Positions 12,431 to 21,553 of a stretch of DNA of 64,000 nucleotides are shown here, one piece after another. The DNA comes from Sipunculus nudus. Taxonomy: Eukaryota; Annelida; Sipuncula; Golfingiida; Sipunculidae. Each line of letters starts with the position of its first letter. Position 1 is the stretch's first letter. The notes under the pieces were generated by a model, which did not search any database, was not told the DNA's origin, and saw nothing but the letters and a program-made list of their open reading frames with translations. The stretch spans positions 91,660,723 through 91,724,722 of the forward strand of contig CM049309.1 of NCBI GenBank assembly GCA_026874595.1, written 5' to 3'. A program made the position numbers and the translations under genes.

Positions 12431-12589
12431 CTCTCGGCCCCGGGCACTGATTTTGGTCAGTAATATATCCTCAACCTTCTCCTTTGTGATTTCAACAAAA
12501 GTGTCACTGGTTACACACATTAACTGTTTCATGATTGGTTAATAACTGAACAACTGCTTGAATAGTATTGCTAGGATATGCGGAGTAAT
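12431..12589 (-). CDS. Candidate first coding exon of a host gene
   Basis: The minus strand has an acceptor TGTCATTTCAG (ends 12590), a 57-nt leader with an in-frame stop, then ATG at 12532-12530. Thirty-four open codons start MKQLMCVTSDTFVEITKEK and end SARGRE before the donor GTGAGT at 12430-12425 (phase 0). The coding part is charged and amphipathic like a helix. I do not recognise the family. The next exon would lie at lower coordinates, possibly 7562 or beyond the window. A competing frame (YSAYPSNTIQAVVQLL..) is open for 27 codons before a stop. H3 begins 30 bp past the donor. Confidence 0.45.
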
Positions 12590-13197
12590 CTGAAATGACA
12601 CAAACAACAAGACTTCAGTCATTTTTAAACATGAAACAAAAATACAGAAACTTGAAGATATCCATTCTTTTTAAACACCAATACACAACGTATTAATGAT
12701 TAACTGAAAGATCCTTTGACCTTCTTACATATTTGCAAGGACTATTTTTGATGCGGACACAGAGTGATCATTTATTAATTTTCAACAATGGACTGTACCT
12801 TACTACTGTTAATTTTTTTTGCATATCATGATTAAATGTTTGCAATTGAACGAACCTATCTGTAGATGGCCCGCAAATTACTGTGATTTGGCCTCGAGAG
12901 GAATAATCAAGGTCATGAAAAAAATGGTAACAGTTTTACATAGTGATAAGACTAGATATGTTTATACATGGCAGTGTATCTAAGATAAAAGCTATTCAAG
13001 CCAGCATCCAAAAAAGCCCCCCCCCCCCCCCCCCCCCGAAAAAGAAAAATTGGAAGCTAAAAGTATATTTCAAGCAACAAAGTAGTTCACTTGACTTAGG
13101 TTAAATAAGGACACACATTTCCCTAATAACACAGAATGAGATACCTAAGGAAATTGTCATCCCTTACCCCTCTCCCCGCAACTCGCTAAACAGGAAT
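12590..13197. other. Intron-like DNA with poly-C tract
   Basis: No open frame of note. A poly-C run lies around 13018-13037. The sequence becomes C-rich towards the minisatellite. Confidence 0.5.
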
Positions 13198-13721
13198 ACT
13201 GGTTACAGTTACATGAACCCTCCCCCCTCCATGCTGTACAGGTATACTGGTTACACTTACATGGACCCACCCCCTCCATGCTGTACAGGTATACTGGTTA
13301 CACTTACATGGACCCTCCCCCTCCATGCTGTACAGGTATACTGGTTACACTAACATGGACCCTCCCCCCTCCATGCTGTACAGGTATACTGCTTACACTA
13401 ACATGGACCCTCCCCCCTCCATGCTGTACAGGTATACTGGTTACACTTACATGGACCCTCCCCCTCCATGCTGTACAGGTATACTGGTTACACTTACATG
13501 GACCCTCCCCCCTCCATGCTATACAGGTATACTGGTTACACTTACATGGACCCTCCCCCCTCCATGCTGTAAAGGTATACTGGTTACACTTACATGGACC
13601 CTCCCCCCTCCATGCTGTACAGGTATACTGGTTACACTTACATGGACCCTCCCCCTCCATGCTGTACAGGTATACTGGTTACACTAACATGGACCCTCCC
13701 CCCTCCTTGCTGTACAGGTAC
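13198..13721. repeat. 47-48-bp minisatellite, 11 units
   Basis: Eleven head-to-tail units of the form ACTGGTTACACTTACATGG..CCTCC..CATGCTGTACAGGTAT. Length variation comes from the C-run (5 or 6 C) and there are few substitutions. Because units are 47-48 bp, frames shift, giving spurious 118-149-residue proline-rich frames on both strands. On the minus strand each unit contains CATGTAAGTGT, the same donor-like string that ends the candidate exon at 13738, so the array appears to have expanded from that junction. Confidence 0.95.
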
Positions 13722-13737
13722 ATTTGATGACACTTAC

Positions 13738-13868
13738 ATGGCCAGCTGGAACACCTGCTCTGTTAGCAAATATCAGCTGGGATCCCACGGTGGCTCGGCG
13801 TTGTAGTCGAGCTGCACCCGGAAGAGACAGGAGCCCTCCGGGCTTTTGTAGATCTGGGTGGATCTGCC
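13738..13868 (-). CDS. Candidate host exon with strong GC3 bias
   Basis: On the minus strand the acceptor TTTATTTAATGCTTACAG precedes 13868 and the donor GTAAGT lies at 13737-13732. One frame has 31 codons with marked G/C third positions (GRSTQIYKSPEGSCLF..., ending PPWDPS) and then TGA, about 40 nt before the donor. This looks like a protein C-terminus followed by a 3'-UTR intron. Another frame is open throughout but shows no such bias. I do not recognise the protein. Exon boundaries and strand are inferred from splice consensus only. Confidence 0.42.
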
Positions 13869-13936
13869 CTGTAAGCATTAAATAAAAGAGTTGAATCTGT
13901 TTACCTGAATACATGTGCAGAGAAATAAAATTTTGG

Positions 13937-14050
13937 CAAAAAGGGACCCATGGGTCAAGGCCCTCAGCTGAATTAGCCTATGACAGAAAAATATACAAGG
14001 CCTCCCCTGCAACCATCAGTTTATTACATTTCATTCCAAATACATGTGTA
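13937..14050 (-). mobile_element. H2 3'-end fragment
   Basis: Plus strand reads AAGGGACCCATGGGTCAAGGCCCTCAGCTG, the inverted H2 3' terminus. Only about 100 bp remain before the TA microsatellite. Confidence 0.5.
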
Positions 14051-14052
14051 TG

Positions 14053-14104
<52 letters not shown>

Positions 14105-14114
14105 TGTATGTATA

Positions 14115-14150
<36 letters not shown>
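14051..14150. repeat. (TA)n microsatellite
   Basis: Two long TA runs broken by AAATATGTATGTATATGA. Translated Tyr/Ile frames here are artefacts. Confidence 0.95.
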
Positions 14151-14152
<2 letters not shown>

Positions 14153-14589
14153 TAATACAAATATACAATAATATATATTAAATGTATATAAATCCTGATA
14201 GTTACAACAGATATTCGTTTTATGGATTGATCCTCATATCAGATACAACAAGTCAGCATCACCAAAATTTATTGTTTTAAGCTTTATAGTGAATTGTTAA
14301 ATAACTTCAGTGCACTGCAGGTATATCCTTCTGTACATTCAAGCTCAGATAGTATATCAAACCTTTTTATCAATATTATCTTAGTAATAGTAATACAGCC
14401 TCCATGCGGGCCAACCTTTCTCTTAGGGTTTATTGAAAACCATTTATAAATAACTTCTTGGGATCATTTTATAAAAATGTAAAACAAAACGGAGGTATAT
14501 ACACAGGGAAGATACATATATAAACCTCTTTTTATAAAAACAAAATACATTTTGTTAAACCATGCTCCCTGTATCTTTATATAAATTAG

Positions 14590-15330
14590 AACAAGGGACC
14601 CATGGGCCACTGTGCTCAGCTGAAGGTGACCTTGAAGCTAATAATCTACAATAATATAAAACAGAGATAAAGTCTAAGAGGAAAAGGTGATATAGGCCAT
14701 GGCTGGTTGACATGATTAGTTTGTATTGATGAGTAAGAAATTGTTGCAAATAATATTTTGTGACCAAACCTTGCATTCTCAAATGTCAAACTGAAGCATG
14801 TGAGCAGTTTGTGAACATAAGATGTATATAAATAATTTATTACCATGATCATTGGCTGGCTTTCTGATAAATTGTTGACAGTATTTTCACATTTGCTCAA
14901 TTTGATCTATTTTATATAATATATACATGTACATACCTGAAATTGGGTCAGTATTGCGTAATTTATTAAAGTTATGGGCCCAATCACAATGCACTTTGTT
15001 AATATTCAGGAAATATATTTACTAAATTAACATAAGAATTGCTGAAGCTAGACTTTTTTCAGGGATATAAATTCATTTAATCAAGATACAATTGAATACT
15101 GAAAAATACTGGAATTTAGAGCCCGCCTAGCAGAACCAACCTTCAGCCTGCAACCACCCTGTGCCGCAGTTGTGAATCAGTCACTACACAACCTTTACCA
15201 TGACCACAACCACATTGAAGGAATCAGTTCTTCATAATATCATTTGTTCGATTCTATCCATGACAGTACCATGGCCTCAAAAGTAAAAGGAATCATTAGC
15301 TTAACCTCGGTACTCTACCCTCAGCCATGT
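14590..15330 (-). mobile_element. H2 3'-portion fragment
   Basis: Starts AACAAGGGACCCATGGGCC and GCTCAGCTGAAGG. It parallels 5619-5940 through TAGGCCATGG and GAAATTGTTGCAAATAATATTTTG. No H2 5' end follows. Bases 15115-15320 look unique and are outside the recognisable repeat. Confidence 0.6.
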
Positions 15331-15587
15331 TAAGTAATATCTTGAGATATTTCAGAATTTGTGTGATTTTCCCCAATGACCTATTCAAGGTCAAGGTCAA
15401 TCTCATAGTAAAGGTCACGACCCCATTTTAAATAGGCTTCATCCTCTCACCCATACCTATGCACATGTCAAGTTTGGTAAAGATGTGTGAAATATATTTT
15501 GAGTTACCGCGTCCAAATAAAATTTCTGTGGAGGCGGCGCAACTGTGCTTAAACCATAGATCTCAAGATTTTGTCTGACGATACAAT
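15330..15587 (-). mobile_element. H1b 5'-end fragment
   Basis: Matches the 5' quarter of the H1b element (the TCAAGGTCAAGG block, then the GGAGGCGGCGC leader) and ends at the inverted TTGTATCGTC terminus at 15587. The 3' part is missing. Confidence 0.65.
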
Positions 15588-15589
15588 GA

Positions 15590-15870
15590 TCCATGGGTCA
15601 TATCGCTCAGCTGACTAAGAAGACATTCACAAAACAAATTTTGACCTCATGAATGTTAAATTTTGTAGGTGGTATCCCCATTCAACTGAAACTTGGCTAG
15701 GATGATATGGGTAACAGAGACCCGAAATCATGATTCCAGGGAGATTTTTCATGGACCTCCCTGGACGTGATGTTAGAAGATTCTAGGTCCAGTGGTAGTA
15801 ATTTGTACCTGGTATAATGGACAACTGCTGTTTTGAAGGTCTTATAAAATTGAGAAAAAAATGTGTACAA
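15590..15870 (-). mobile_element. H2b 3'-portion fragment
   Basis: Begins CCATGGGTCATATCGCTCAGCTGAC and continues GAAGACATTCACAAAA and GGTGGTATCCCCATTCAAC, as in the H2b copy at 53921. Confidence 0.55.
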
Positions 15871-15877
15871 AATTTGA

Positions 15878-17747
15878 AACAAGGGACTCATGGGTCATAG
15901 CGCTCAGCTGAAGTTTGAAATATTAGCAAATGCAAAATATTTTATTGTAATGTTTTTTCATTTATATAAGCATATGATTATGAGAAGCTCAGAGGAAAGG
16001 GGCCCTCCTACTTGGTTATAGTATAGTTCTAAATATATGATTGCAAAACTTATACTCTGACAAGACTGTCATGAAGAAAAACAGAAAAGTTTTGAGATAC
16101 TGTGGTGCATATGAAAAATTTACAGATGGACAGACAAGTGGACAGAATGGACTAATAATACCTTTATTTCACTTTCAAGGGAATAATGCATTAAAGTTAA
16201 TATACAAGCCCTTTTTTTTGGATATCCATTTTTTCCATTTATAGTTTTTATCAGATTCATTTTTTTTATTTACAAGTTTTATAAATTTATAAAACAATCT
16301 GAAAATATAAGTTAAAATATCAGAATTCTAAGTTGCAATCCAGAGTGTAGCTCCTATCGGGTCAAATTATGCATACACATATATTTTATTATTTTCAAAT
16401 CACAAATGTTTCAACTGAATTTAAAAGAAAGTAATGCCACAAAACGGCATCTTCAAGATTTTTCCTTGAATCACTATTAAAAAGTTTTGTACATTGGAGT
16501 TATCAGTACAATGAGTACATGCTTAATTTTATTCACCAAAATCAAATATAAGTAAATTTGATCAAACAAAACATCTTTTCAGATTAAGTATACAGACTGT
16601 TGGTTGAATGAGGGACAAACAATATCATTGTGCTGATAACTATCTCAGCTATAATTTATTACTTGAATTAATAGTCAATTTCACATCTAGTTAAGTTTTT
16701 ACTCTTCTAAAGTAAGGAATTACTTATCTGATGAACATTCACACTTTCATAGCAATACACCACTTTGTAGACACAATTAAATGTGCACTTTAATCACTGT
16801 AACCCTGGTGGTACAATAAAAATATAAAATGTAGCATAGCCTAGAATAAGAATGAATCTAATACAGAAAATTATAAAATTCATCTAGTTTATGCATAAGC
16901 TGGGGGGGGGGGGGATGCAGGGCAGAGGGGCAGCCTGCTAGTATTGGCCAAGCTGAGCCAAGGCAAGCTGCCTGGAGAGGGTTACACAACACAAGTGAAG
17001 ACTGTACTACTAGGTGGACTTGATGTAAACAACACTTGACATAGTGTATGAAAACTTGAATAAAAGCTTCTCTTTCCAATCAATTCCTTTGAAAATTTTG
17101 GATTTTAAAAGATTAAATCCTTATGTATATATGCTGTGAAATTAAATCAACAGTGCTTACAGGGAAAAAAGTGCCGTAGCCAAAGATGGACAAAATTTGA
17201 GGCATTGATTTTTTATTAATGCTAATAAATTAAACAATTTGCAAAATTTGGTTCTACTTTTGGGTAAACAATTGAACCGTAATTCAATACAGTTATATAT
17301 CCCTGAAAAAAGTCTCCAGCTTCAGCAATTCTCATGTTAAGTAAATATATTTCCTGATTTTTTACAAGGTGCAATAAGTTCTGGCCCATAACTTCAAAAA
17401 ATTATGCAAGATTTTTTAAATTATATAATACAGACTTAATTTCTGGCATGTACATAGGTATTATGTAAAGGAATTTTTATGATAAATATGAGGAAAACCA
17501 GATAAGTGGTTTATATTAGGCAGTCCTGAAGTATGAAAATAGATTTTTAATAGAAACACAGATGTATTTATTTCTTCTAAAATTATATTTTTTTTAATTT
17601 GCAAAATAATAAATATCTAAAAATAACACTTGATTTAGGATTGGAAAAGTTATATACATTGGATCAGAAACAGCAATCAGTTAAAGAATGTTAGTAATGC
17701 AACATATCTGGTTGGGTGGGGGTGGGAGGGCAGGGTTGCCACGTAAT
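15878..17747 (-). mobile_element. H2 element, 5' end missing
   Basis: The 3' terminus AACAAGGGACTCATGGGTCATAGCGCTCAGCTGAA starts at 15878. The body parallels 5619-7250, including CATGCTGTGAAATTAAATC-like and ATTAGGCAGTCCTGAAGT phrases. The order near 17560-17747 suggests two joined H2 pieces, the second one broken by the H1 copy at 17748. Poly-G at 16903 corresponds to the poly-G at 6601. Confidence 0.55.
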
Positions 17748-19329
17748 TGTATCCGCCAAAACAGAGTTTTGCGGATACTATGTTTTCAGCTGGCCGCCGC
17801 CGCCGCCGCCGCGTAGGTGTCCGGAGAACTCCTCCGTTACCGCTGGGCGGAATTTTCCGAAACCTGGGATTATGTTCGGGTCACATGTGAACTGCTGCGC
17901 CCCGATTTTGTTTTGACCTCTGACCTTTCCTTTGCGCTCTGCGTCCGTTTGTGCGTCTGTTTCCACACATAAACCCACATATCTCGGGAACCGTTTGACC
18001 GATCAGGAAAATTTTTTTGCACAAATGTAGCCCTCGGAGAGCTTTATAACATACACCAAAAATGGTGGCGCCACCTGCAACCATGTTTGCACAGTGTCCA
18101 TCTGTTCGTCTGCCTTGGGTTAAAATCACTCATATCTCTGCAGTGACTTGACTAATTCACCTGAAATTGGGCATGCGTATACATCCTGGATAGCTTTTCT
18201 GATTTTATGACAGGTGGCGCCACCTACATTCACGTTTACGCTGCAGACATCCAAGCTCATATCTCGGGAACCGTTTGACCGATCAGGAAAATTCTTTTGC
18301 ACAAATGTAGCCCTTGGAGAGCTTTATAACATACACCAAAAATGGTGGCGCCACCTGCAACCATGTTTGCACAGTGTCCATCTGTTCGTCTGCCTTGGGT
18401 TAAAATCACTCATATCTCTGCAGTGACTTGACTAATTCACCTGAAATTGGGCATGCGTATACATCCTGGATAGCTTTTCTGATTTTATGACAGGTGGCGC
18501 CACCTACATTCACGTTTACGCTGCAGACATCAAAAGTCATATCTCGGGAACCGTTTGACCGATCAGGAAAATTCTTTTGCACAAATGTAGCCCTTGGAGA
18601 GCCTTATAACATACACCAAAAATGGTGGCGCTACCTGCAACCATGTTTGCACAGTGTCCATCTGTTTGTCTGCCTTGGGTTAAAATCACTCATATCTCTG
18701 CAGTGACTTGACTAATTCACCTGAAATTTAGCATGCGTATACATCCTGGATAGCTTTTCTGATTTTATGACAGGTGGCGCCACCTACATTCACGTTTACG
18801 CTGCAGACATCCAAGCTCATATCTCAGGAACCGTTTGACCGATCAGGAAAATTTTTTTGCACAAATGTAGCCCTTGGAGAGCTTTATAACTTACACCGAA
18901 AATGGTGGCACCACCTGCAACCATGTTTGCACAGTGTCCATCTGTTCGTCTGCCTTGGGTTAAAATCACTCATATTTCTGCAGTGGTTTGACTAATTCAC
19001 CTGAAATTCGGCATGCTTATACATCCTGGATAGCTTTTCTGATTTTATGACAGGTGGCGCCACCTACAAACAAGTTTACGCTGCAGACATCCAAGCTCAT
19101 ATCTAGGGAACCTTTTGACCGATTGGGCCAAAATTTTGCATGTGTATAAATCTCACATAGCTCTTTATCATACGCAAAACTGGTGGCGCCACCTGCAGCC
19201 ATGTTTGCACAGCTCCCATCTGTTTGTCTGCCATGGGATAAAATATCCATGCTAATATGCAACACTTCACCCGTTCCACTCTGATTTAGGCGGATACAAG
19301 TAGTCGCTTGTCGACTACCCGTATTCTAG
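17748..19329 (+). mobile_element. H1 Helentron-like element A, complete
   Basis: The 5' end TTGTATCCGCC begins at about 17747. A hairpin follows (GTATCCGC..GCGGATAC, 17749-17778), then a CCGCCGCC tract and a ~250-bp unique leader. The interior is the 130/150-bp array. At the 3' end the inverted copy GGCGGATACAA (19289-19299) precedes the hairpin GTAGTCG-CTTGT-CGACTAC (19300-19318), spacer CCGTATT and terminal CTAG (19326-19329) followed by TT. This is the asymmetric terminal inverted repeat layout of Helentrons and their non-autonomous HINEs. No protein is encoded. Confidence 0.85.
18064..19195 (+). repeat. Higher-order 280-bp (150+130) repeat array in H1 A
   Basis: Copies of GGTGGCGCCACC occur near 18064, 18213, 18344, 18493, 18624 (one mismatch), 18773, 18904 (one mismatch), 19053 and 19183. 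The 280-bp dimers are nearly identical, while the two half-units are related but diverged: both carry CTCATATCTC, a TTTGAC/CTTGAC core and a TTTTGCA/GGCATG block. Repeated 70-residue frames starting MAPPTFTF are an effect of the 280-bp period, which is not a multiple of three. Confidence 0.9.
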
Positions 19330-19677
19330 TTCTACATTTGTAAAAGCAGTGTTGCATCACTACATTTACCCAGACAAGGCTGTAGTGCCAGACATGGCTG
19401 GTCTGGAGGTTCAAAATGTAAATACATTAGAGCCTCAGAAAAACTTCAATAACTAGAATAAATTTTTAAGCTTTTACTTTCAAATTTCAGAATTTAACAG
19501 ATTAAATCTATATATATATACCAACCATGAAAAGTAAATCAAATGTTCTTACATGAAAAAAAGTGCAATGGTCAAACTTGGGCAAAATTTAAGGTACCAT
19601 TTTATATTTTTGCCAATATTTAAAAAAAGTTAACAGATTTTGATCAAATTTTTGGTATACAATGAAATCTTGATTAA
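19330..19677 (-). mobile_element. H2 segment between two H1 insertions
   Basis: From about 19430 the sequence parallels 6770-7000 of the H2 copy (GAGCCTCA..AAAA, CAAACTTGGGCAAAATTTAAGGTAC). It is cut at GATTAATT by H1 element B and resumes at 21127. Confidence 0.6.
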
Positions 19678-21126
19678 TTGTATCCGCCAAAACAGAGTTT
19701 TGCGGATACTATGTTTTCAGCTGCACGCCGCCGCCGCGTAGGTTTCCGGAGAACTCCTCCGTAACCGCTGGGCGGAACTTTACGAAACCCGGGATTATGT
19801 TCGGGTCACATGTGAACTGCTGCGCCCCGATTTTGTTTTGACCTCTGACCTTTCCTCTGCGCTCTGCGTCCGTTTGTGCGTCTGTTTCCACACATAAACC
19901 CACATATCTCGTTTGACCGATCAGGAAAATTTTTTTGCACAAATGTAGCCCTTGGAGAGCTTTATAACATACACAAAAAATGGTGGCGCCACCTGCAACC
20001 ATGTTTGCACAGTGTCCATCTGTTCGTCTGCCTTGGGTTAAAATCACTCATATCTCTGCAGTGACTTGACAAATTCACCTGAAATTTGGCATGCGTATAC
20101 ATCCTGGATAGCTTTTCTGATTTTGTGACAGGTGGCGCCACCTACATTCACGTTTACGCTGCAGACATCCAAGCTCATATCTCGGGAACCGTTTGACCGA
20201 TCAGGAAAATTTTTTTGCACAAATGTAGCCCTTGGAGAGCTTTATAACATACACAAAAAATGGTGGCGCCACCTGCAACCATGTTTGCACAGTGTCCATC
20301 TGTTTGTCTGCCTTGGGTTAAAATCACTCATATCTCTGCAGTGACTTGACTAATTCACCTGAAATTTGGCATGCGTATACATCCTGGATAGCTTTTCTGA
20401 TTTTATGACAGGTGGCGCCACCTACATTCACGTTTACGCTGCAGACATCCAAGCTCATATCTCGGGAACCGTTTGACTGATCAGGAAAATTTTTTGCACA
20501 AATGTAGCCCTTGGAGAGCTTTATAACATACCCAAAACTGGTGGCGCCACCTACAGCCATTTTTGCACAGCTCCTGTCTGTTTGTCTGCCATGGGATAAA
20601 ATCACTCATATCTCAGCAGTGGTTTGACATATCTGGCTAAAATTTTGCAGGTTTATACATCCACGACAGCTCTCTTGATTTTATGACAGGTGGAGCCACC
20701 TGCATTCTAGTTTATGCAGCAGACATCCAAGCTCATATCTCGGGAACCGTTTGACCGTTTGGGCCAAAGTTTTGCATGTGTATAGTTCTCACATAGCTCT
20801 TTATCATATGCAAAACTGGTGCCGTCACCTGCAACCATTTTTGCTCAGCGTCCATCTGATTGTCTGCCACGGGCTAAAATCACTCATATACATGTAGTGG
20901 TTTGACTTATCTGCCTAAAATTTTGCATATGTATACAACTGGGACGGCTTTCTGGATTTTGTGGTAGGGGGGGCAACCTTCATACACAATTTGGCTGCAG
21001 ACATCCACGCTAATATGCAACACTTCACTCTATTTCCCCTTGCCACTTAATCCATGCCTCACTTCACCCGTTCCACTCTGATTTAGGCGGATACACGTAG
21101 TCGCTTGTCGACTACCCGTATTCTAG
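19678..21126 (+). mobile_element. H1 Helentron-like element B, complete
   Basis: Same architecture as element A. TTGTATCCGCC starts at 19678, with a 5' hairpin and GC-rich leader. The GGTGGCGCCACC array runs from about 19983 to 20830, its last units diverged. The inverted copy GGCGGATACA is at 21086-21095, the hairpin GTAGTCG-CTTGT-CGACTAC at 21097-21115, and terminal CTAG at 21123-21126. Host sequence resumes TTAAAGTTGTATTACT. The uninterrupted H2 paralogue at about 28966 reads CAATTAAAGTTGTATTACT, showing insertion between two T residues with no target duplication. Confidence 0.88.
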
Positions 21127-21375
21127 TTAAAGTTGTATTACTAAAAAAAAGTCCCTTGCTTCAACAGTTTCTTAAAGTGACCAAATATTTTTCCTGAATT
21201 TTTACAAAGTCCATTATGTTTGGGCCCATAACTTTTTAAAATAATACAATACTGACTTAATTTCTGGCGTGTACATAGGCACTATATAGAGGAATATTTA
21301 TGGTAAATATGAAGAAAACCAAATGAGTGGTTTTGATATTAGGCAGTCCCGAAGTGAGAAAATAGATGTTTAATA
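21127..21375 (-). mobile_element. H2 segment, continuation after H1 B
   Basis: Continues the H2 order (GTTGTATTACT, TTGGGCCCATAACTT, ATTAGGCAGTCCCGAAGTG) and stops before the 5' end. Confidence 0.6.
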
Positions 21376-21552
21376 AACAAGGCCTACAGGCCTAATGTGA
21401 ACCTGTGCATTGGGAAATACATCAGGTTAAAGCTTCAATGCTGGACCATTACTTCTAATGTATATGAACAATGCAAGAACTAAACATTTTGAATAAGAAA
21501 CAATTATACAAACATCATTGTTGAAATTCTGGCATGGGTGCACACAACACAA
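21376..21552 (-). mobile_element. H3 3'-end fragment
   Basis: AACAAGGCCTACAGGCCTAATGTGAACCTGTG is the inverted H3 3' end, with hairpin AGGCC-TGTA-GGCCT on the minus strand. It continues like 5288-5350 (ATACATCAGGT). Confidence 0.6.
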
Positions 21553-21553
21553 A

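Noticed and set aside
13278-13806. Proline-rich 118-149-residue frames on both strands
   Set aside because: Produced by the 47-48-bp minisatellite; open in several frames at once, which is typical of short tandem repeats.
18214-20344. Repeated ~70-residue frames starting MAPPTFTFTLQTSK, also seen at 725-937
   Set aside because: They recur with the 280-bp repeat, change frame with it, and cover the non-coding H1 array; no codon bias or start context.
18064-20830. Regularly spaced palindromic repeats, CRISPR-like at first sight
   Set aside because: The spacers are themselves repeated, units are 130-150 bp, and the context is eukaryotic transposons.
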